64,000 nucleotides of DNA, taken from Nymphaea colorata. Lineage: Eukaryota; Streptophyta; Magnoliopsida; Nymphaeales; Nymphaeaceae. Under the pieces are notes generated by a model, which saw only the letters and a program-made list of their open reading frames with translations, searched no databases and was not told where the DNA came from. Shown piece by piece: positions 1-13,133 of this stretch. The DNA is taken from positions 21,344,040 to 21,408,039 of the forward strand of contig NC_045145.1 in NCBI RefSeq assembly GCF_008831285.2, given 5' to 3'. The position numbers and the translations under genes are program-made. The stretch's first letter is position 1, and every line of letters starts with the position of its first letter.

Positions 1-555
1 AACAATCTCTTAGGTTTTGTCTTAATTTTTGTTCATATATTGTTTGTGCACTAAATTATATTATAAAACCATACAGGTCATCGATTCTTAGCTTGGAAAT
101 TCAAGTTGAAGCCCTTGAAATTTCAAATTGTTGTGAAGAATTTCTTCAAACGAAGTCTAATCTGGCGACGCTGGTGGAAGTTCTCCATAAGTGTGAGAAA
201 GGAAGCGATAAATTGAAAAGTTGAAATGCGCTTTTGTCTCTAGAGTCGAAACCAACTTTTGTTGGTCACTTTTTCTTTTTCTAGACATGAAAATTCTTGC
301 ATGGGAAGGAAAGGAAAAGGAAAAAGCAACGAAGTTGGAGGTGGACAGGGGAATGGAGACAGACGGCAACCATTGAACTTACCATGTCTTATTCGGACCC
401 AGATCAGACAGTCGTCTCTTTCAATCAATCTCTCCCTCAAATGATGAGTAGCATGTAACCATGTCTGCAATTTGAGTTTGGAATGGTGTTATTTGGATTG
501 TATTGAAAAGCGTTGATTAAGATTACCATTGTGGTGGACCGGTTCTTTTCTCAGT
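1..555. other. Intergenic, no gene seen
   Basis: Mixed sequence with only short chance reading frames on both strands. None has a recognisable domain, a plausible splice chain or sustained codon bias. I see no RNA gene or clear repeat here. Confidence 0.5.
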
Positions 556-1070
556 CTCTCTCGAGTTGAGCTCGAGGCCGGCTGATTCGAGGTTGGTTCG
601 ACTCGTGTTTAGTCAGCTTGAGCTTGACTCGAGCTCGACTCAAGCTTCACATCTTCAACTCGAGCTCGATTCAAGAAACTGCCACCGAGCTCGATTCGAG
701 AAACTGCCACCGAGCTTGAGCTCGACTCAAGCGGCTTGTTTATTTCTTTTTCACGCGCATGTTTTGTGGTGGTGCCTGGTAATAACATATGCTATGAGAG
801 TGCAAGGATTCTTAAAGAATGACAACTTGGTGAGGAAAGAGAAAAAATGGAGGAAAAAAAAAGGAAAAAAATACAAAACAAAAATGAAAAAAAGAGAGAG
901 ATTAAAGTCGAGCCAAATCGAGTTCGTCTAACTCGAACTCGACTCATTAACATACTCGAATTTATATTTAAGCTGGAGCTTGACTCATATAAACACGAGT
1001 CGAGCTCGAATAAAGTTTACTAGAGCAAGTTCAAGTCGAGTCCAAGTTGGCTCAACTCGTTGTGCAGTCC
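556..1070. repeat. GAGCTCGA-rich degenerate repeat, probable DNA-transposon remnant
   Basis: Both ends of this block (about 556-730 and 905-1070) are packed with variants of the short motif gagctcga/tcgagctt in both orientations, separated by an A-rich purine stretch at about 835-905. The right edge reads, on the minus strand, tgcacaacgagttgagcc, which resembles the terminus of the common plant repeats built from this motif. No matching left terminus or target duplication was found, so the element is probably truncated or decayed. A 121-residue reading frame across it is low-complexity and is not treated as a gene. Confidence 0.5.
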
Positions 1071-1142
1071 TATATGGATAAGCTCATGTGAACATAAAGA
1101 AAGAGAAAACAAGAAGGAAAGGAAGATGAGTGGGTCAAAGTC

Positions 1143-1195
1143 CAGTGGCGGAGCCACGTTATAGCTGGTGTGGGCAATTGCCCACACTAGCCCAC
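1143..1195 (+). mobile_element. Fragment of a short hAT-like MITE with a palindromic core
   Basis: The segment starts with cagtggcggagccac and contains a perfect 20-bp palindrome at 1168-1187 (gtgtgggcaattgcccacac). The same layout, a cagtgg-type terminus followed by gctggtgtg, recurs in the complete copies at 11554-11717 and 61664-61844. The second of these also carries the palindrome. I could not find the opposite terminus of this copy, so it is called a fragment. Confidence 0.5.
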
Positions 1196-3960
1196 TAAAA
1201 ACTAATTTTTTCCCTTATGAAGTACACAATATTCTTCCAAAGCATTTTCCAAAGAAAAGCCTATATTTTTGTTCAATTTCATTTTGTTTTCTAAAAGTTA
1301 ATAACGAGGTCAAGTTAACCCAAAAAAGAAAAAAAAATAAACCACATTTTTTCGCCTTTGAAAAGTTTATTGAACAAAACCAATCTTCTAGATTGAGCTG
1401 CTATACAATGCAATCAATTGGTTTTGATTGGATTTTCAATACTTGGACTTTGAATATTCATATACCATCCTCACATTCATCATCTGTTGGGCTCAATGCC
1501 CCCTGGACGTCGACCTCTTGCCCAAGTCAAACGCAGGCACAGGCCTTGGGTTGCCTTGGGGGTGAAGCTACTAAATTCGAAATCCTATAGATTTAAACAT
1601 CAACTCTACCTTATCTTGATTCATTGAGAACAAATGTGAAAGCAAAATCTCACGCTTTCTGACTTGTGACTCAAGTATCTTGGCCATCAACTTCAGCCAT
1701 ACGTTTGATTCTCTGCAAATTGTTAGCTAACAGTAGACCGTCAGTTGAGATGAAGAAGACATAGACATATGAAGTCACTCGCCGTGGTTACCATCTCGCT
1801 GAACTGTATTGGTCCCCAAGCAAACTCTAAATCAAAAGAACTAGCACGAGTTATGGTGAGTGGTGGAATAATTCTAGAATTATCTCGTGATAGCATGACG
1901 TATCAAAATGCAGTATTAAAGTTCACCTGGAATGTTAGAGGTCCAGCTTTTTAATTTTTACTTCCTGGTGCACGTCACTTTCTCAAAATTTCTGTTCCTC
2001 ACGTTAGATTTCCTCCATGGTCCATTCCTCTTTCCCATAAGAAAAAAAAAAAAAAAAAAACGTCCAAAGCGTCAACACGGGCATTAGTGTCTTTTTAAAA
2101 TATTTTGTGGTCAACTGAAGAATTTAAAGTATATTTTCGAGTTTTTTTTAAATCATTGATAAAAACTTAAAACAAATTCTATGCAACTTGAGTTGAAACA
2201 AATTCTGTGCAAATAAAATTAGGTTTTTCTTTTCTTCTTTTTCAACATGTTTTTGAACATGCAAGATAGAATAAATTCGGTGGTGTTTGAAGCTTTTGTT
2301 TGTTGATGGTATGTTAAAATTTTAAAACTTTAATTTTTAGTTTTGTTCTTGACTTAATGAACAAAATTTTATCCAATAAACCAATATTCAATAGTGAATT
2401 GTTTAAAAATAATTTTTTCCTAAATAAATGGAAAGGAACAGGGAAATGATGAAAAATAATAAAAGTCTTAATTTTTTTAATATTCAAAAAACGGCATAGA
2501 GTTGCTGCTGAATCGGCCATTGAATCGAATCGGCCGATTCAGCTAGATTAGGATAAACACTCAGTGTCACTATCCGGTTGAGAAGTTGGTATGCATTTGT
2601 GTATATGAAGTCCGAAAGAAATATGTGAACGGCTTCAAACGCGTGGGTCACACCGTTTAATCAGCATGTTAGAGCTTCACTGGTCAACCGACCACCATGG
2701 ATTCTTACGCGAATTTTAGAAATTTTGCTCTTTCTGCTTGTTTTTAGTAGTCAACTTCCCTTATATTGAATCAAATCAATAACTTTGTAGCACAAGAATT
2801 TTGACTTCCTGGACAGACCCGGGCACAATTGGTTCGGACACCACAATTGACTGGGTGCCGCCGCTGACTTTGGCACAATAACTAGGCTGAACCCAGTCAA
2901 AGCCGCAGCCGCTAGGAGATTTTGGTACGCATTGGGTGCTGAATAGCTTGGGACGGTGTAAAACATGCTTCGTTGACCCACTTAGAGTGGCTTGTGGTGC
3001 AGGTAACTCGGTTGAGAGAGCAGGAGCGAAGTTAAGGTAGGATCTGTTTGGGCCCTGATCCTACCTCAATTTTTTTTAATTTACATATAAATTTTAAAAA
3101 AATTTAAATGATATTTTGGTCTTAATTAAAATTTAAAAACTTTAATTCGATCGGCCACATAAGTCAGCCTAGAAAACAAAAACCTAAATTTACAGTTACC
3201 AACCGAATCTTTCTATCTTTGGCCATTGGTTTGTAGTTGGTCCGATTCAAACCAGAACCAGACATCCTCCTCCTCCCTCTGTTCAATCAATCCAAGAGAA
3301 AGGATAAGGAAGAGTCCTCTCTACATCATCATCATGGTGAACTGAACTGAGTTCTGGTGGTGGTGCAGTTAATTGTCCTTACTCGAGTTCTAACTCATAA
3401 ATGAAGTGCTCATTTATGAGCAAACATGGGGAGGAAGAGAGAGGGTGTGTTGATAAAATAGTAGTTTTCATGGAGGTACATCATTACTCGTTTCAGAACA
3501 GTAATTACTGTATCACATGCAGAAGATACAACTCTGTTCTTGACAAGGATGTTGAAGAGTGGAAATATCTGAGCCAGACCACAAGCGCAGTCATGGCTGC
3601 GGGTCCGCACACTTGAGCCTCTAGAGATCACCAACGCGAAATGACGCATCATCTTGCGTTTGAGTTGATCCACGGGAGAGAGGGAAGAGGAGAAGATATG
3701 GAGATTATTTAATTTCATTGACCCACAGGGGATTCTAGAAGCAAGGTTGACTGCAGAAGAGAGAGGGAGATCGAGGACGAGACAGATGGAGTGGCCTGCG
3801 ATGCCGCCAGAATTCAACACAATCCGGCTGGCGTTGCCACACGAAACCAAATTATTCACGCTTTTTATCTCTCTCTTTCCTCCCGTTTCAACATTTATTA
3901 TGAAGTTTGAACCTAATTTCCATGATTAATGGCTTACACACAAAAAATTCAGGATTGATT
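1196..3960. other. Intergenic, repeat-flavoured, no supported gene
   Basis: This contains a run of 19 A at 2042-2060, a palindromic patch around 2528-2543 (gaatcggccgattc) and AT-rich DNA. The longest frame is 149 codons on the minus strand at 3859-3410. It encodes a protein I do not recognise, with no domain or splice partner visible. I do not call a gene. Confidence 0.45.
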
Positions 3961-4524
3961 CGCTCCGGTTGAAAAAATGAACCGCCGTTGGAAGAGCGGC
4001 TTGAGAGAAGAACGAAACCGGGAACAAAAAATAAATAAACGATTTTCAGAAAGAAATGAACAAAGAAACAGTATCCCCTCTTTTCCCTCCATGAAGCTCA
4101 CCGTGACTCGTTCTCAATTCCCTCACCTTCCTCGCTCTTACCTCGTCTCCTCCGTGAAGCCATTGCTTTTCTTCTCTTCTTTTCTCGTTCTCGCCACCGA
4201 ACCAACTTACCCAACTCGTCGTCAATCTTCAAGGACGTGCAAGTTTCCCGTGGTTTCTGTTCTCTGTTCTCCAAATCCTTGGATCGGCTCCCTTGGTTTC
4301 TGTAATCAGGAACCAGCCGCTGCAGGAATTGCCTCTTACCTAGTGATTTGAATGTCTTCCGTGAAGTTCTCGGCCTCATTAGGGAGTATGTTAAGATCAT
4401 GGCTTCCGCACCACCCGACCCCTCTTGATTCCATCCTGTAAAACACCTCAAAATCTCGACGAATCGATTAAAACAGCACACCCATCTCCATATTCGAAGA
4501 AAATAACAGTTCGCATCTTCCCCA
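3961..4524 (+). other. Upstream leader/promoter region of the ALA1-type ATPase gene
   Basis: About 560 bases before the ATPase start are pyrimidine-rich in parts and probably include its 5' untranslated region. An open frame at 3977-4351 (124 codons, starting ATG) lies wholly inside this leader and ends before the main start. It could act as an upstream ORF or be chance. I see no protein family in it. The transcription start and any leader intron cannot be placed from sequence alone. Confidence 0.35.
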
Positions 4525-7500
4525 ATGGATCCTCAACCTTCGGTTAGTACCTACCAAGCCGGCACCGAGCCAAGAGCAGCGCACCATGAGAACCGCGTCG
4601 TCGGAAATTCCCCTTCTTCCCGCAGGTACGCCTCTTCGAGGTCGAGAACCGGGCTTTCTCGGTTCTCAATCGACGAGGATTCCGCCGAGTTCCCGGTTCA
4701 TCACCTTGGAAGGGAGAATTCGGTTTTTTCGATAGAAAGCTCGGTGGTTTTGAACTCAAGGAGGAGGTATGGGTCTAGAGGTGGTGACTCGGATGTTTTT
4801 ATGACCTCCCAGAAGGAGATGAACGAGGACTCTTCACGTCTGGTGCACATAAACGATCCGAAGCCGACCAACGATCGGTTGGAGTTCGCCGGTAACGAGA
4901 TTCGGAGCAGCAAGTATTCAGTTTTTACCTTCTTGCCCAGAAACCTCTTTGAGCAGTTCCACAGAGTAGCTTACATATACTTCCTTGTGATTGCGGTACT
5001 GAATCAGCTACCCCAATTGGCTGTTTTTGGTAGAACTGCTTCTGTGCTCCCTCTTGTCTTTGTTCTTTTTGTTACTGCCGTGAAGGATGCCTACGAGGAT
5101 TTCCGGCGGCATCGTTCTGATAAGATAGAGAACAATAGGATGGCTCGTGTTCTAGTGGGTAACCAGTTTGAGCTCAAGAGATGGAAGGAAATTCGGGTGG
5201 GGGAGATCATTAAGGTTCACGCGAATGATTCTTTGCCCTGTGACATGGTGCTCCTGTCTACTAGTGATCCCACAGGTGTGGCTTATGTCCAGACAATCAA
5301 TCTAGACGGCGAGTCGAATCTGAAGACTCGATATGCGAAGCAGGAAACACTCTCCAAAATGCCTGAGAAAGAGGGCATGTCGGGAATCATTAGGTGCGAG
5401 AATCCAAACAGAAACATCTATGGCTTCCAGGCAAACATGGAGCTCGACGGGAAAAGGATCTCTCTCGGGCCGTCGAACATTGTTCTTCGAGGTTGCGAGC
5501 TGAAGAACACTAGATGGGCAGTTGGAGTTGTAGTTTACGCAGGCCAGGAGACGAAGGCAATGCTGAACAGTTCAGGCGCCCCATCGAAGCGCAGTCGGCT
5601 GGAAACACACATGAACAGGGAGACGATTATGTTATCCCTTTTTCTGATTGCTTTGTGTTCTATCGTGTCGACTTTGTCAGGCATCTGGCTTCGTCGCCAC
5701 AGGAGCGAGCTTGATACTGCTCCGTTTTTTCGGAAGCTGGACTTCTCTAGAGATGATGATGGCAATGTCGGCCCTAGGAATTACAACTACTATGGGATAG
5801 GCATGCAGATATTCTTCGTGTTCCTTATGTCAGTCATTGTGTTTCAGATCATGATCCCTATTTCTCTGTATATTTCCATGGAGCTTGTTCGCCTTGGTCA
5901 GGCATATTTTATGATCAGGGATATCAAAATGTATGATGAGAAGTCAGACTCGAGATTTCAGTGTCGAGCTCTGAATATAAATGAGGATCTTGGGCAGATC
6001 AAGTATGTGTTTTCAGACAAAACAGGGACCCTGACCGAAAACAAGATGGAATTTCAGTGTGCCAGCATAAGGGGAGTAGATTACGGTGGCGGTATCATGG
6101 AGAGCGAGGAGGACGATCATTTGGTTCAAGGTATGAAATCTGTTCTACATGTTTCTGTTGTCTGTTGGAATGAACGGGTTGCCTTCTGTAACATGTATTC
6201 TGTCGTTACCTGATTGAACAGTAAATGGCCAAAGTTTGAAGCCTAAAATGAAGGTGAAAACAAACCAGGAATTGCGGGAATTATTGAGAAGCGAGAAGGA
6301 CACGGAGAGGCTGAAGCATGCAGAAGACTTTTTCATTGCCTTGGCCGCTTGCAATACTATAGTTCCTCTTACTTTGGAATCAGAGAAGGGAGTTAAGTTG
6401 ATTGATTATCAAGGAGAATCTCCTGATGAACAAGCTCTGGTTTATGCTGCTGCTGCTCATGGATATACACTCGTTGAACGAACTTCTGGTTATATTGTCA
6501 TTGACATACATGGGAACAAACAGAGGTACCTGATTTCTTTTCATTTAGTGATCTTTTTTTTATCTTTGCATTCCTCCTGTGGTTAGTTTCACCTATGACC
6601 TTCTCTTGTTGATTTTGTAGATTCAACGTTTTGGGATTGCACGAATTTGACAGTGACCGCAAGAGGATGTCTGTTATAGTTGGTTGCCCTGACAATACTG
6701 TGAAGTTATTTGTAAAAGGTGCTGATAGTTCGATGTTTGGTGCCATCGACAAGTCGATGGATTTAGACGTGATCAATGCAACAGAAGCCCAACTTCATGG
6801 TTATTCATCTCTGGGATTGAGAACACTTGTTGTTGCTGTTCGAGAACTGAATGCGTCAGAGTTTGAGCGGTGGCAATCAGACTATGAGAGAGCCAGTACT
6901 GCACTAATGGGCAGAGGAAGCTTACTAAGGTCTGTTGCAGCCAATGTCGAGAGCAATTTGACCCTGTTAGGAGCCTCTGCCATTGAAGATAAACTTCAAG
7001 AAGGCGTTCCTGAAGCTATAGAATCTCTTAGGCAAGCAGGGATAAAAGTGTGGGTCTTGACTGGTGATAAGCAAGAGACAGCCATTTCAATTGGCTATTC
7101 TTCTAAGCTTCTGACAGAGAATATGACACAGATTATAATAACTAGCCATTCGAGGCAGTCTTGTCGAAAGAGTCTTGATGACGCTAAAGCCTTGTTCAAG
7201 AAAAGCACGGGCAATGGCATGAGGCAACCTTCAGTAGGTGCACAAAATTTTAAACCAGATCCGCAAACAGGACTCCATCCAGTACCCTCTGTGGATGATA
7301 AGACATTGATAGACGGTGGTTTTGACTATAAGAAGCCCTTGGCTTTAATTATTGATGGTACCAGCCTTGTTTATATTCTTGAATCGGACATGGAATATGA
7401 GGTATTCCTGTTGCTATAGATTCTACAACATCAACTTCTTTTCAATTTTTTTGTAGTTCTAATTTTTTTCGTTCTGTCATGCAGTTATTCGAACTAGCCA

Positions 7501-9274
7501 CGAAATGTAGTGTGGTGCTTTGCTGTCGAGTGGCTCCATTACAGAAAGCTGGCATCGTTGCACTGATAAAAAACAGGACTGATGACATGACCCTTGCTAT
7601 TGGAGATGGTAAGTTCTCGTTTTGTTGATTCATGTGCATGTGGACTTATAACTTTCTGAATGCGCTTGAACCTTAGATTTTTCAAAGTTCAGAAAAATGT
7701 GGCCTCTCCACGAAGCTTATGATGAAATTATCATGTTTGTGATTGGGTTGAGCATAATTAGGATGGTATCTCATTGACTGCGTACTTGTGCACTCATTCC
7801 TGTATGGCCATGTGTGGCGACATAAACTATGTGAACGAGAATTATGTGATGTGGTATATGCTTCTAATGAAAGCATATTGAAAATTTTTTGGCATATGTT
7901 ATAACTCTAATATAAAGGACTAGAACATGGTAGGATCGCGTATGGGAAAGAGATCAGGCCTTGCCAAGGTCGGTGAACAAAATATCTTGCTGAAGCAGCT
8001 GTATGGCTGACAATTGTATAAAAAATGGAGGAGAAATAGAAATTTGAAATCCTACCGGGGCACCTAATCTACGTTGGCAGGGAACTTGGTAGCAATAGCA
8101 CTATTATGTATCTATCTTATCTATCTATCCATCTGCTTTAGTGATCTATGTATTCATCATTGATAGTTTTGATTTGCTGATGGAAAATTTGTGATGCTTG
8201 AATTTTCTTTTAATGCAGGTGCAAATGATGTGTCGATGATACAGATGGCCGATGTTGGAATAGGTATCTGTGGTCAGGAAGGTCGTCAAGCTGTGATGGC
8301 ATCAGATTTTGCCATGGGGCAGTTTAGATTTTTGGTCCCCCTGCTGTTGGTCCATGGACATTGGAATTATCAGAGAATGGGATATATGCTACTGTACAAT
8401 TATTACAGGAATGCAGTATTTGTCCTAGTACTTTTCTGGTGAGTTCCTCAGCTGTACAGTACCATTATCAAGGTTCAGTTTATGCGTGTTTCTCTATTTC
8501 TGAGTTTTTTCTAATTTTGTTGGCAGGTATGTGCTTTACACTGCATATACTTTGACAACAGCTGTCACTGAGTGGAGCAGCATGTTATATTCTATTATAT
8601 ATACATCGTTGCCAACAGTTGCTGTTGGGATCATGGACACAGACTTAAGTCACAATACTTTGCTCAAGTACCCACAACTTTATGGGGCTGGGCAGAGGCA
8701 GGAATCGTACAATGCACGGTTATTTTGGTTAACCATGATAGATACACTGTGGCAAAGTGCAGTCATCTTCTACATGCCTTACTGTACCTACAGAATCAGC
8801 ACGATGGATGCATCACGTTTGGGTGATCTCTGGACGCTGGCTGCGGTAATAGTTGTTAACATTCACTTGGCTATGGACGTAATGTGTTGGACCTGGATTA
8901 CTCATGCTGTTATTTGGGGCTCAATGGTCGCTACATGCATCTGTGTGATCCTCATTGATTCCATACCGGAGTTGCCTGGATTCTGGTACTGATGCTATAT
9001 CTTTTTCCTTTTGACTTTTAGATTGGAAACAGCAGTCTTTCTCTCTTCCTCTGTCAGTTTCGGCTGTTATAACGTGCCTTCTTGTATTCTTTGCAGGGCA
9101 ATCTACCATTTTTCTACATATCCATCATTTTGGCAGAACATAGCACTCATCCTTGTAGTAGCTGTGATGCCTCGCTTTGTTGTAAAGTTTATTAAGCAAC
9201 AATTTAGACCTTCAGACATTCAGATTTCCAGGGAAGCAGACAAATTTTTGCGATGGAATCGATCATCCGTGTAA
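4525..9274 (+). CDS. ALA1: P4-type phospholipid-transporting ATPase (flippase), ALA1-like
   Basis: Seven exons join in phase: 4525-6130, 6222-6525, 6621-7401, 7485-7608, 8219-8438, 8527-8985 and 9097-9274, giving 1223 residues. That is a usual length for a plant P4 ATPase. Family knowledge: these pumps flip aminophospholipids to the cytosolic leaflet and work with an ALIS/CDC50 beta-subunit. Visible motifs are the actuator DGES (261-264), the membrane [10 protein letters not shown] region (P445), the phosphorylation site DKTGTLT (D498), the nucleotide-binding [18 protein letters not shown] (from about 784) and GDGANDV (D938-D942). About ten membrane segments are expected, with two near residues 150-190 and the rest mostly after D942. 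The N-terminal sequence [20 protein letters not shown] and the adjacent regions fit the ALA1 clade. The start is the first ATG of the long first exon. The final exon begins GCAATC after splicing TG|G. All introns are GT-AG, and the largest is 7609-8218. No frameshift or missing catalytic residue was seen. Confidence 0.95.
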
Positions 9275-11545
9275 TCTTTGGAGGAGTCTTAATGCAAATA
9301 GAAACCCCCGCTATAGAAGATAATACAGTGTGCATTTCATTTTATTTTTCTTTTTACACGTGATTTTTGCATGTACAGATTGCCAATTCTTTCAGCTGCC
9401 TGCAGCTATTCTGCTGCATGCATACTTTCTATCTATCCAAAGGGTAGGTTGTAATCTTTTTGAGAAAAGCCAGTGTATTCATATTTTTACTCAATTGAAT
9501 GTCATGTAACAAAGGAAGTTCATGTGTGCAAATTCTTAGTGTTATAGATTTCTTTTCATTAATTGCAGATAGGCTTTGAAGTCTAATGCTGGTTTTTCTT
9601 TTCTGACTGCACTGATCAATCAAATCCAAAACACAGCAGATTGATCTTAGCTGACGTCTAAAGACCGTTGGGTTAACCACCCAGACCCGTGATAGACTTT
9701 TATTAGAAAATGGCCAAACGGGCGGCGAAAGATTTGCCACTGAAAAAGACGAAAAACAGAAAAGGAAACGTATCATTAGCTCCATGATCGATGATTGGTG
9801 GAGAGCAGGTGCACTTGCTGACTACTGACCTTGACCTGCCACGTACAACAAAGCATGAATACAGCCCCTTTGAGGATTCCAATCGGTTTGCTTTGATATT
9901 GACGATATGAATGAAAAGGCGTCATGGAGTATGAGCCTCCACTGCGTAAAGGTTTGTGAAAATCTTGACTTCTCTGAGGCAAGTACCAATCGTGGTAATT
10001 TATCTACTATAATCTGAATAGCTTTCCTTCTATAGTATCAGGGCTGGGATGCTCATGCCTAAGGTTTTATGATAATGCTTAAGGTTTTTCTGAATAACTT
10101 TCCTTTTATCAGGACTGGGTTGCTAAAACCTAAGGTTTAATGTTAACGCCTGAGGTTTCTGAGAGAGAGAGAGACAGACACAGAGAGACAGAGACAGAGT
10201 AAGGAGCAACCAGAAGTGACTACTGCCTAACATTCCTTTACCAACTCATTTGGGTCTTACAGATCAGAACTTATTCCCTTCTGCAAAATTTCGTAAGATA
10301 TTTAAGTGCTTCCTGTGGTCCATAATCTCGCTTGACAAAGTGAACAGTAGTCAGTTGGTGATTGATCTAGACCTATGACCAACTTTGACCAGGCAGAATA
10401 GCTAATATTTCTGACATTCAACCTTCTTGGGTTGGCAACCCAACTTTTTACAAGCACAAGGATGTTGTGCATTGAGAATCTGGATCATGTGTGATGAACA
10501 TTCTCAGGCTCCTTACTTTATCAAGTTGGTAAATATTTATATGAGTGTCGATACTTATTTAATGGTTTCTGTGTAGATTTATCATGCATTATTATTTAAT
10601 GGCTTTTAGATGCCAATATTATTTCTTGTTTATAGGTGTAAGGTCTTTTTTTGTCATCAGTATATTTCGAACGACTAGTGTTCATATCATCTGTTGGTGT
10701 TCAATACTTCAATTTTTGAATTGCCTAAGATGGCAAGCGTTCTATTGAGATGCATATCTGCGGTACAATAGTAATTCATTCTTTATTGTAGTTTTGTTTA
10801 TAATATATGTCATACATGACGACAGTGGAAGAGATATAAATCAATTATATCCATAATTCACCTGTTAGAAACCATTATCGTCCACAGATATCTTGTTCAA
10901 GTATCGTATAACTGCCTGGGGTTACTCGGCACGCCGCATTTTTCCACCTACTCTGTGCACAAAGGCATTTAACCAAAGAAACACAGATTTCTGTTAGAAC
11001 TTGCGGCAGAAAAGAACAGAAAATACACTTATCAAGCTAAGTGAAACAAAGGCCATGGTGATTTATCAAGAGACAACAAAGGAATGCATTACTCATACAG
11101 GATTATAGATAAAGGAAAACTTTTGACCTAAATAACTATACTTTGATGGCTAAGAGGAGCAACTCGGACTATTATCCTTTTCATATAAACTATGCCAAAT
11201 TTTTCCATCAGGTTTTTGTCAGACTCCCATTATTTCAAATTGGTGGGAGCAGGTAGCAATCGAACGAAAAGAAAAACATACATTTCACTATCATTGGAGG
11301 GCACATTTGAAAGCCAGAAAAATTTTCAACTTGGCTACAACTTCAACCTACTTCTAGGAGGTCTTCCCGAGCAGAATGTTCGTCTGCACCCTACTTTTGA
11401 GGGCTCCTCACCGGGAAAGTCCTCCACTCCTTTTTACTTCAAAAAAAAGTGAACTGCTTTCACCATCAAAATAGCGATATCTTATCCAAGTGATTACACA
11501 TGACATCCTTGATAAACCTCACTCGTAATTAGACGGTCATGGCAT
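9275..11545. other. 3' untranslated and intergenic region after the ATPase gene
   Basis: The first few hundred bases are probably the 3' UTR of the ATPase gene. The rest shows no credible gene. An 86-codon frame at 11192-11452 has no recognisable feature. The only structure is the short tandem duplication listed at 10016-10160, followed by a GA-rich stretch at about 10160-10200. Confidence 0.5.
10016..10160. repeat. Degenerate tandem duplication, period about 76 bp
   Basis: Two diverged copies begin gaatagctttcc (10016) and gaataactttcc (10092). Each carries two versions of cctaaggttt or a close variant. The copies differ by several substitutions and small gaps, so the duplication is old. 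No function is apparent. Confidence 0.65.
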
Positions 11546-11725
11546 ACCGTAACAAGTGGCGGAGCCACACGGGGGCTGGTGTGAGAAACTCCGCAAATTA
11601 TGTTTATTTTTACACTAGGGGCTTGAAATATTTAATCTATATATATATATGCCCCTAAAAAACATTGAAGTTTTTTAACAAGTGCTCTTGCAGCTAAAAT
11701 TTCTGGTTCCGCCGGCGATCATAAC
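11546..11725. mobile_element. Short hAT-like MITE with imperfect 8-bp target duplication
   Basis: The element spans about 11554-11717 (164 bp). It begins aagtggcggagcca and ends in the inverse form ggttccgccggcg, giving imperfect terminal inverted repeats. The flanks accgtaac (11546-11553) and atcataac (11718-11725) match at 6 of 8 bases, as expected for an old hAT insertion. A gctggtgtg stretch follows the left end, as in the copies at 1143 and 61664. There is no coding capacity. Confidence 0.6.
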
Positions 11726-12936
11726 CTTTTCTAACCAGCTCGTTTCTGATCTTAAATTGGTCAGATTTTAGATTCACATCTTTTTTTGGTTACTATGGCT
11801 CTGAGATCTGCATTTCAACAGTCGATTTCATGCAGAAAGAATTCCGAATCAACTTGAATCTGAGATCTAAGGCTGAGAAATGTAGCTTAAAAGATAGGAG
11901 TATCGATTGATAAAAAGGGCAATGAATTTTAGCCCATAGCAAGAACAAGAATGTAAGGACATGGTTGTATCAGCTGATGCATGCCGATTTTGTCATCGAT
12001 ACGATTCTCTCCAGTATTAACAACACTGACAACACAATTTCTTGGGCTTCTAAAGTTGTATCTTGCATGTCATCTATAATCTATCCAAAGAACTATTTAG
12101 AGCTGCTATTTTGCCACACTGTGGTGCATGATCTAGCAAATGCTACATACTACACAATGAAAAATGGCACTTAATTAGTTTGTTCATGGTGTTTGTCCTC
12201 ACAAGACATGGTGGCCTGACTTACTGGGACATTTCTTCTTAAGTGCCAGTTCGTCGGTCAAAGTGTCTGTGACACTTAATCTAGCATGCCATGTTTGAAT
12301 TGAGTGATCTTATATCCCGAAATTTCTGCGCCAGTGCGACCAAAACAGACGCAAATTTCCCAAGAAAACGTCACTAATATGTTTGATTTTGGGGATGGAG
12401 TGCCAAAACCCAAAATTAGGGCAGCTTCTTTGCAATCAAAACATTTGATTAATAAGTTGCTCGCCCCTTTGTTGGTTACAAACAAGTTAATCTGAGCCGA
12501 GCCCAGCCAAGCCGATCCGATCCGATCCCCAAGCAGGAAGCAACATGAATATTCATCAACCTTACCCTATGTATGACCCAGAGCTCTGCTGGCTAGATGG
12601 GCCTAAAAGCTACTGGACAGAAAAGCAGTTGAGATGTGAAGAGGGTCTTTTCCTTCATAGTTCAAAAAAGCCTAGCCTGTGTTCAAAACATAATATACAT
12701 ATTCAGGAAATGCTGGTGGGCCAGTAAAAACCCGAGTGTCAGTTTGGTTTGATTACTGTGGACGCTACTTTCGCACTGTAAACGGTGGATACATTGTAAT
12801 CTAATTGATGGGTATCTTCCTTCTCACTCAGGTCCGGAAACAGCTCTAGATCACGAGGCTGGGGGATAAATCCCATGACTAGAGACCCACAAGAAGCAAT
12901 AAAAGAAAAAAAGAATGTGACTTTCCACCAAAACAC
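11726..12936. other. Intergenic, no gene seen
   Basis: Only short unsupported frames occur on both strands, none above about 70 codons. A CCGATCC-like microrepeat lies near 12500-12530. Nothing else is supported. Confidence 0.5.
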
Positions 12937-13133
12937 TCGTATACTAGGCCTGGGCATCCGGCCAGCTTGCTTGGGCCAGTTAAAATAAATAAAATGTTTT
13001 GAATATAAAATATATTTTTAATAATAAAATATTATTATTATTATTAAATAAAAATAATATAAAAAATAAATCAGGCCAATTAGACCAAATACTGGGTACC
13101 CATCGGGTACCCGGGCGCATGCTTATCATATAC
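12937..13133. mobile_element. Short AT-rich hAT-like MITE
   Basis: The element at 12945-13125 (181 bp) starts taggcctgggcatccgg and ends cccgggcgcatgctta. The inverse of the end, taagcatgcgcccggg, matches the start imperfectly, with the hAT-style TA(G/A)G-type tip. The flanks tcgtatac (12937-12944) and tcatatac (13126-13133) are an 8-bp direct repeat with one mismatch. The interior is almost pure A/T and non-coding. Confidence 0.65.

Noticed and set aside
10040-10160. Telomere-like cctaaggttt repeats
   Set aside because: The spacing and sequence do not match the plant telomere repeat. They are part of an ordinary 76-bp duplication.
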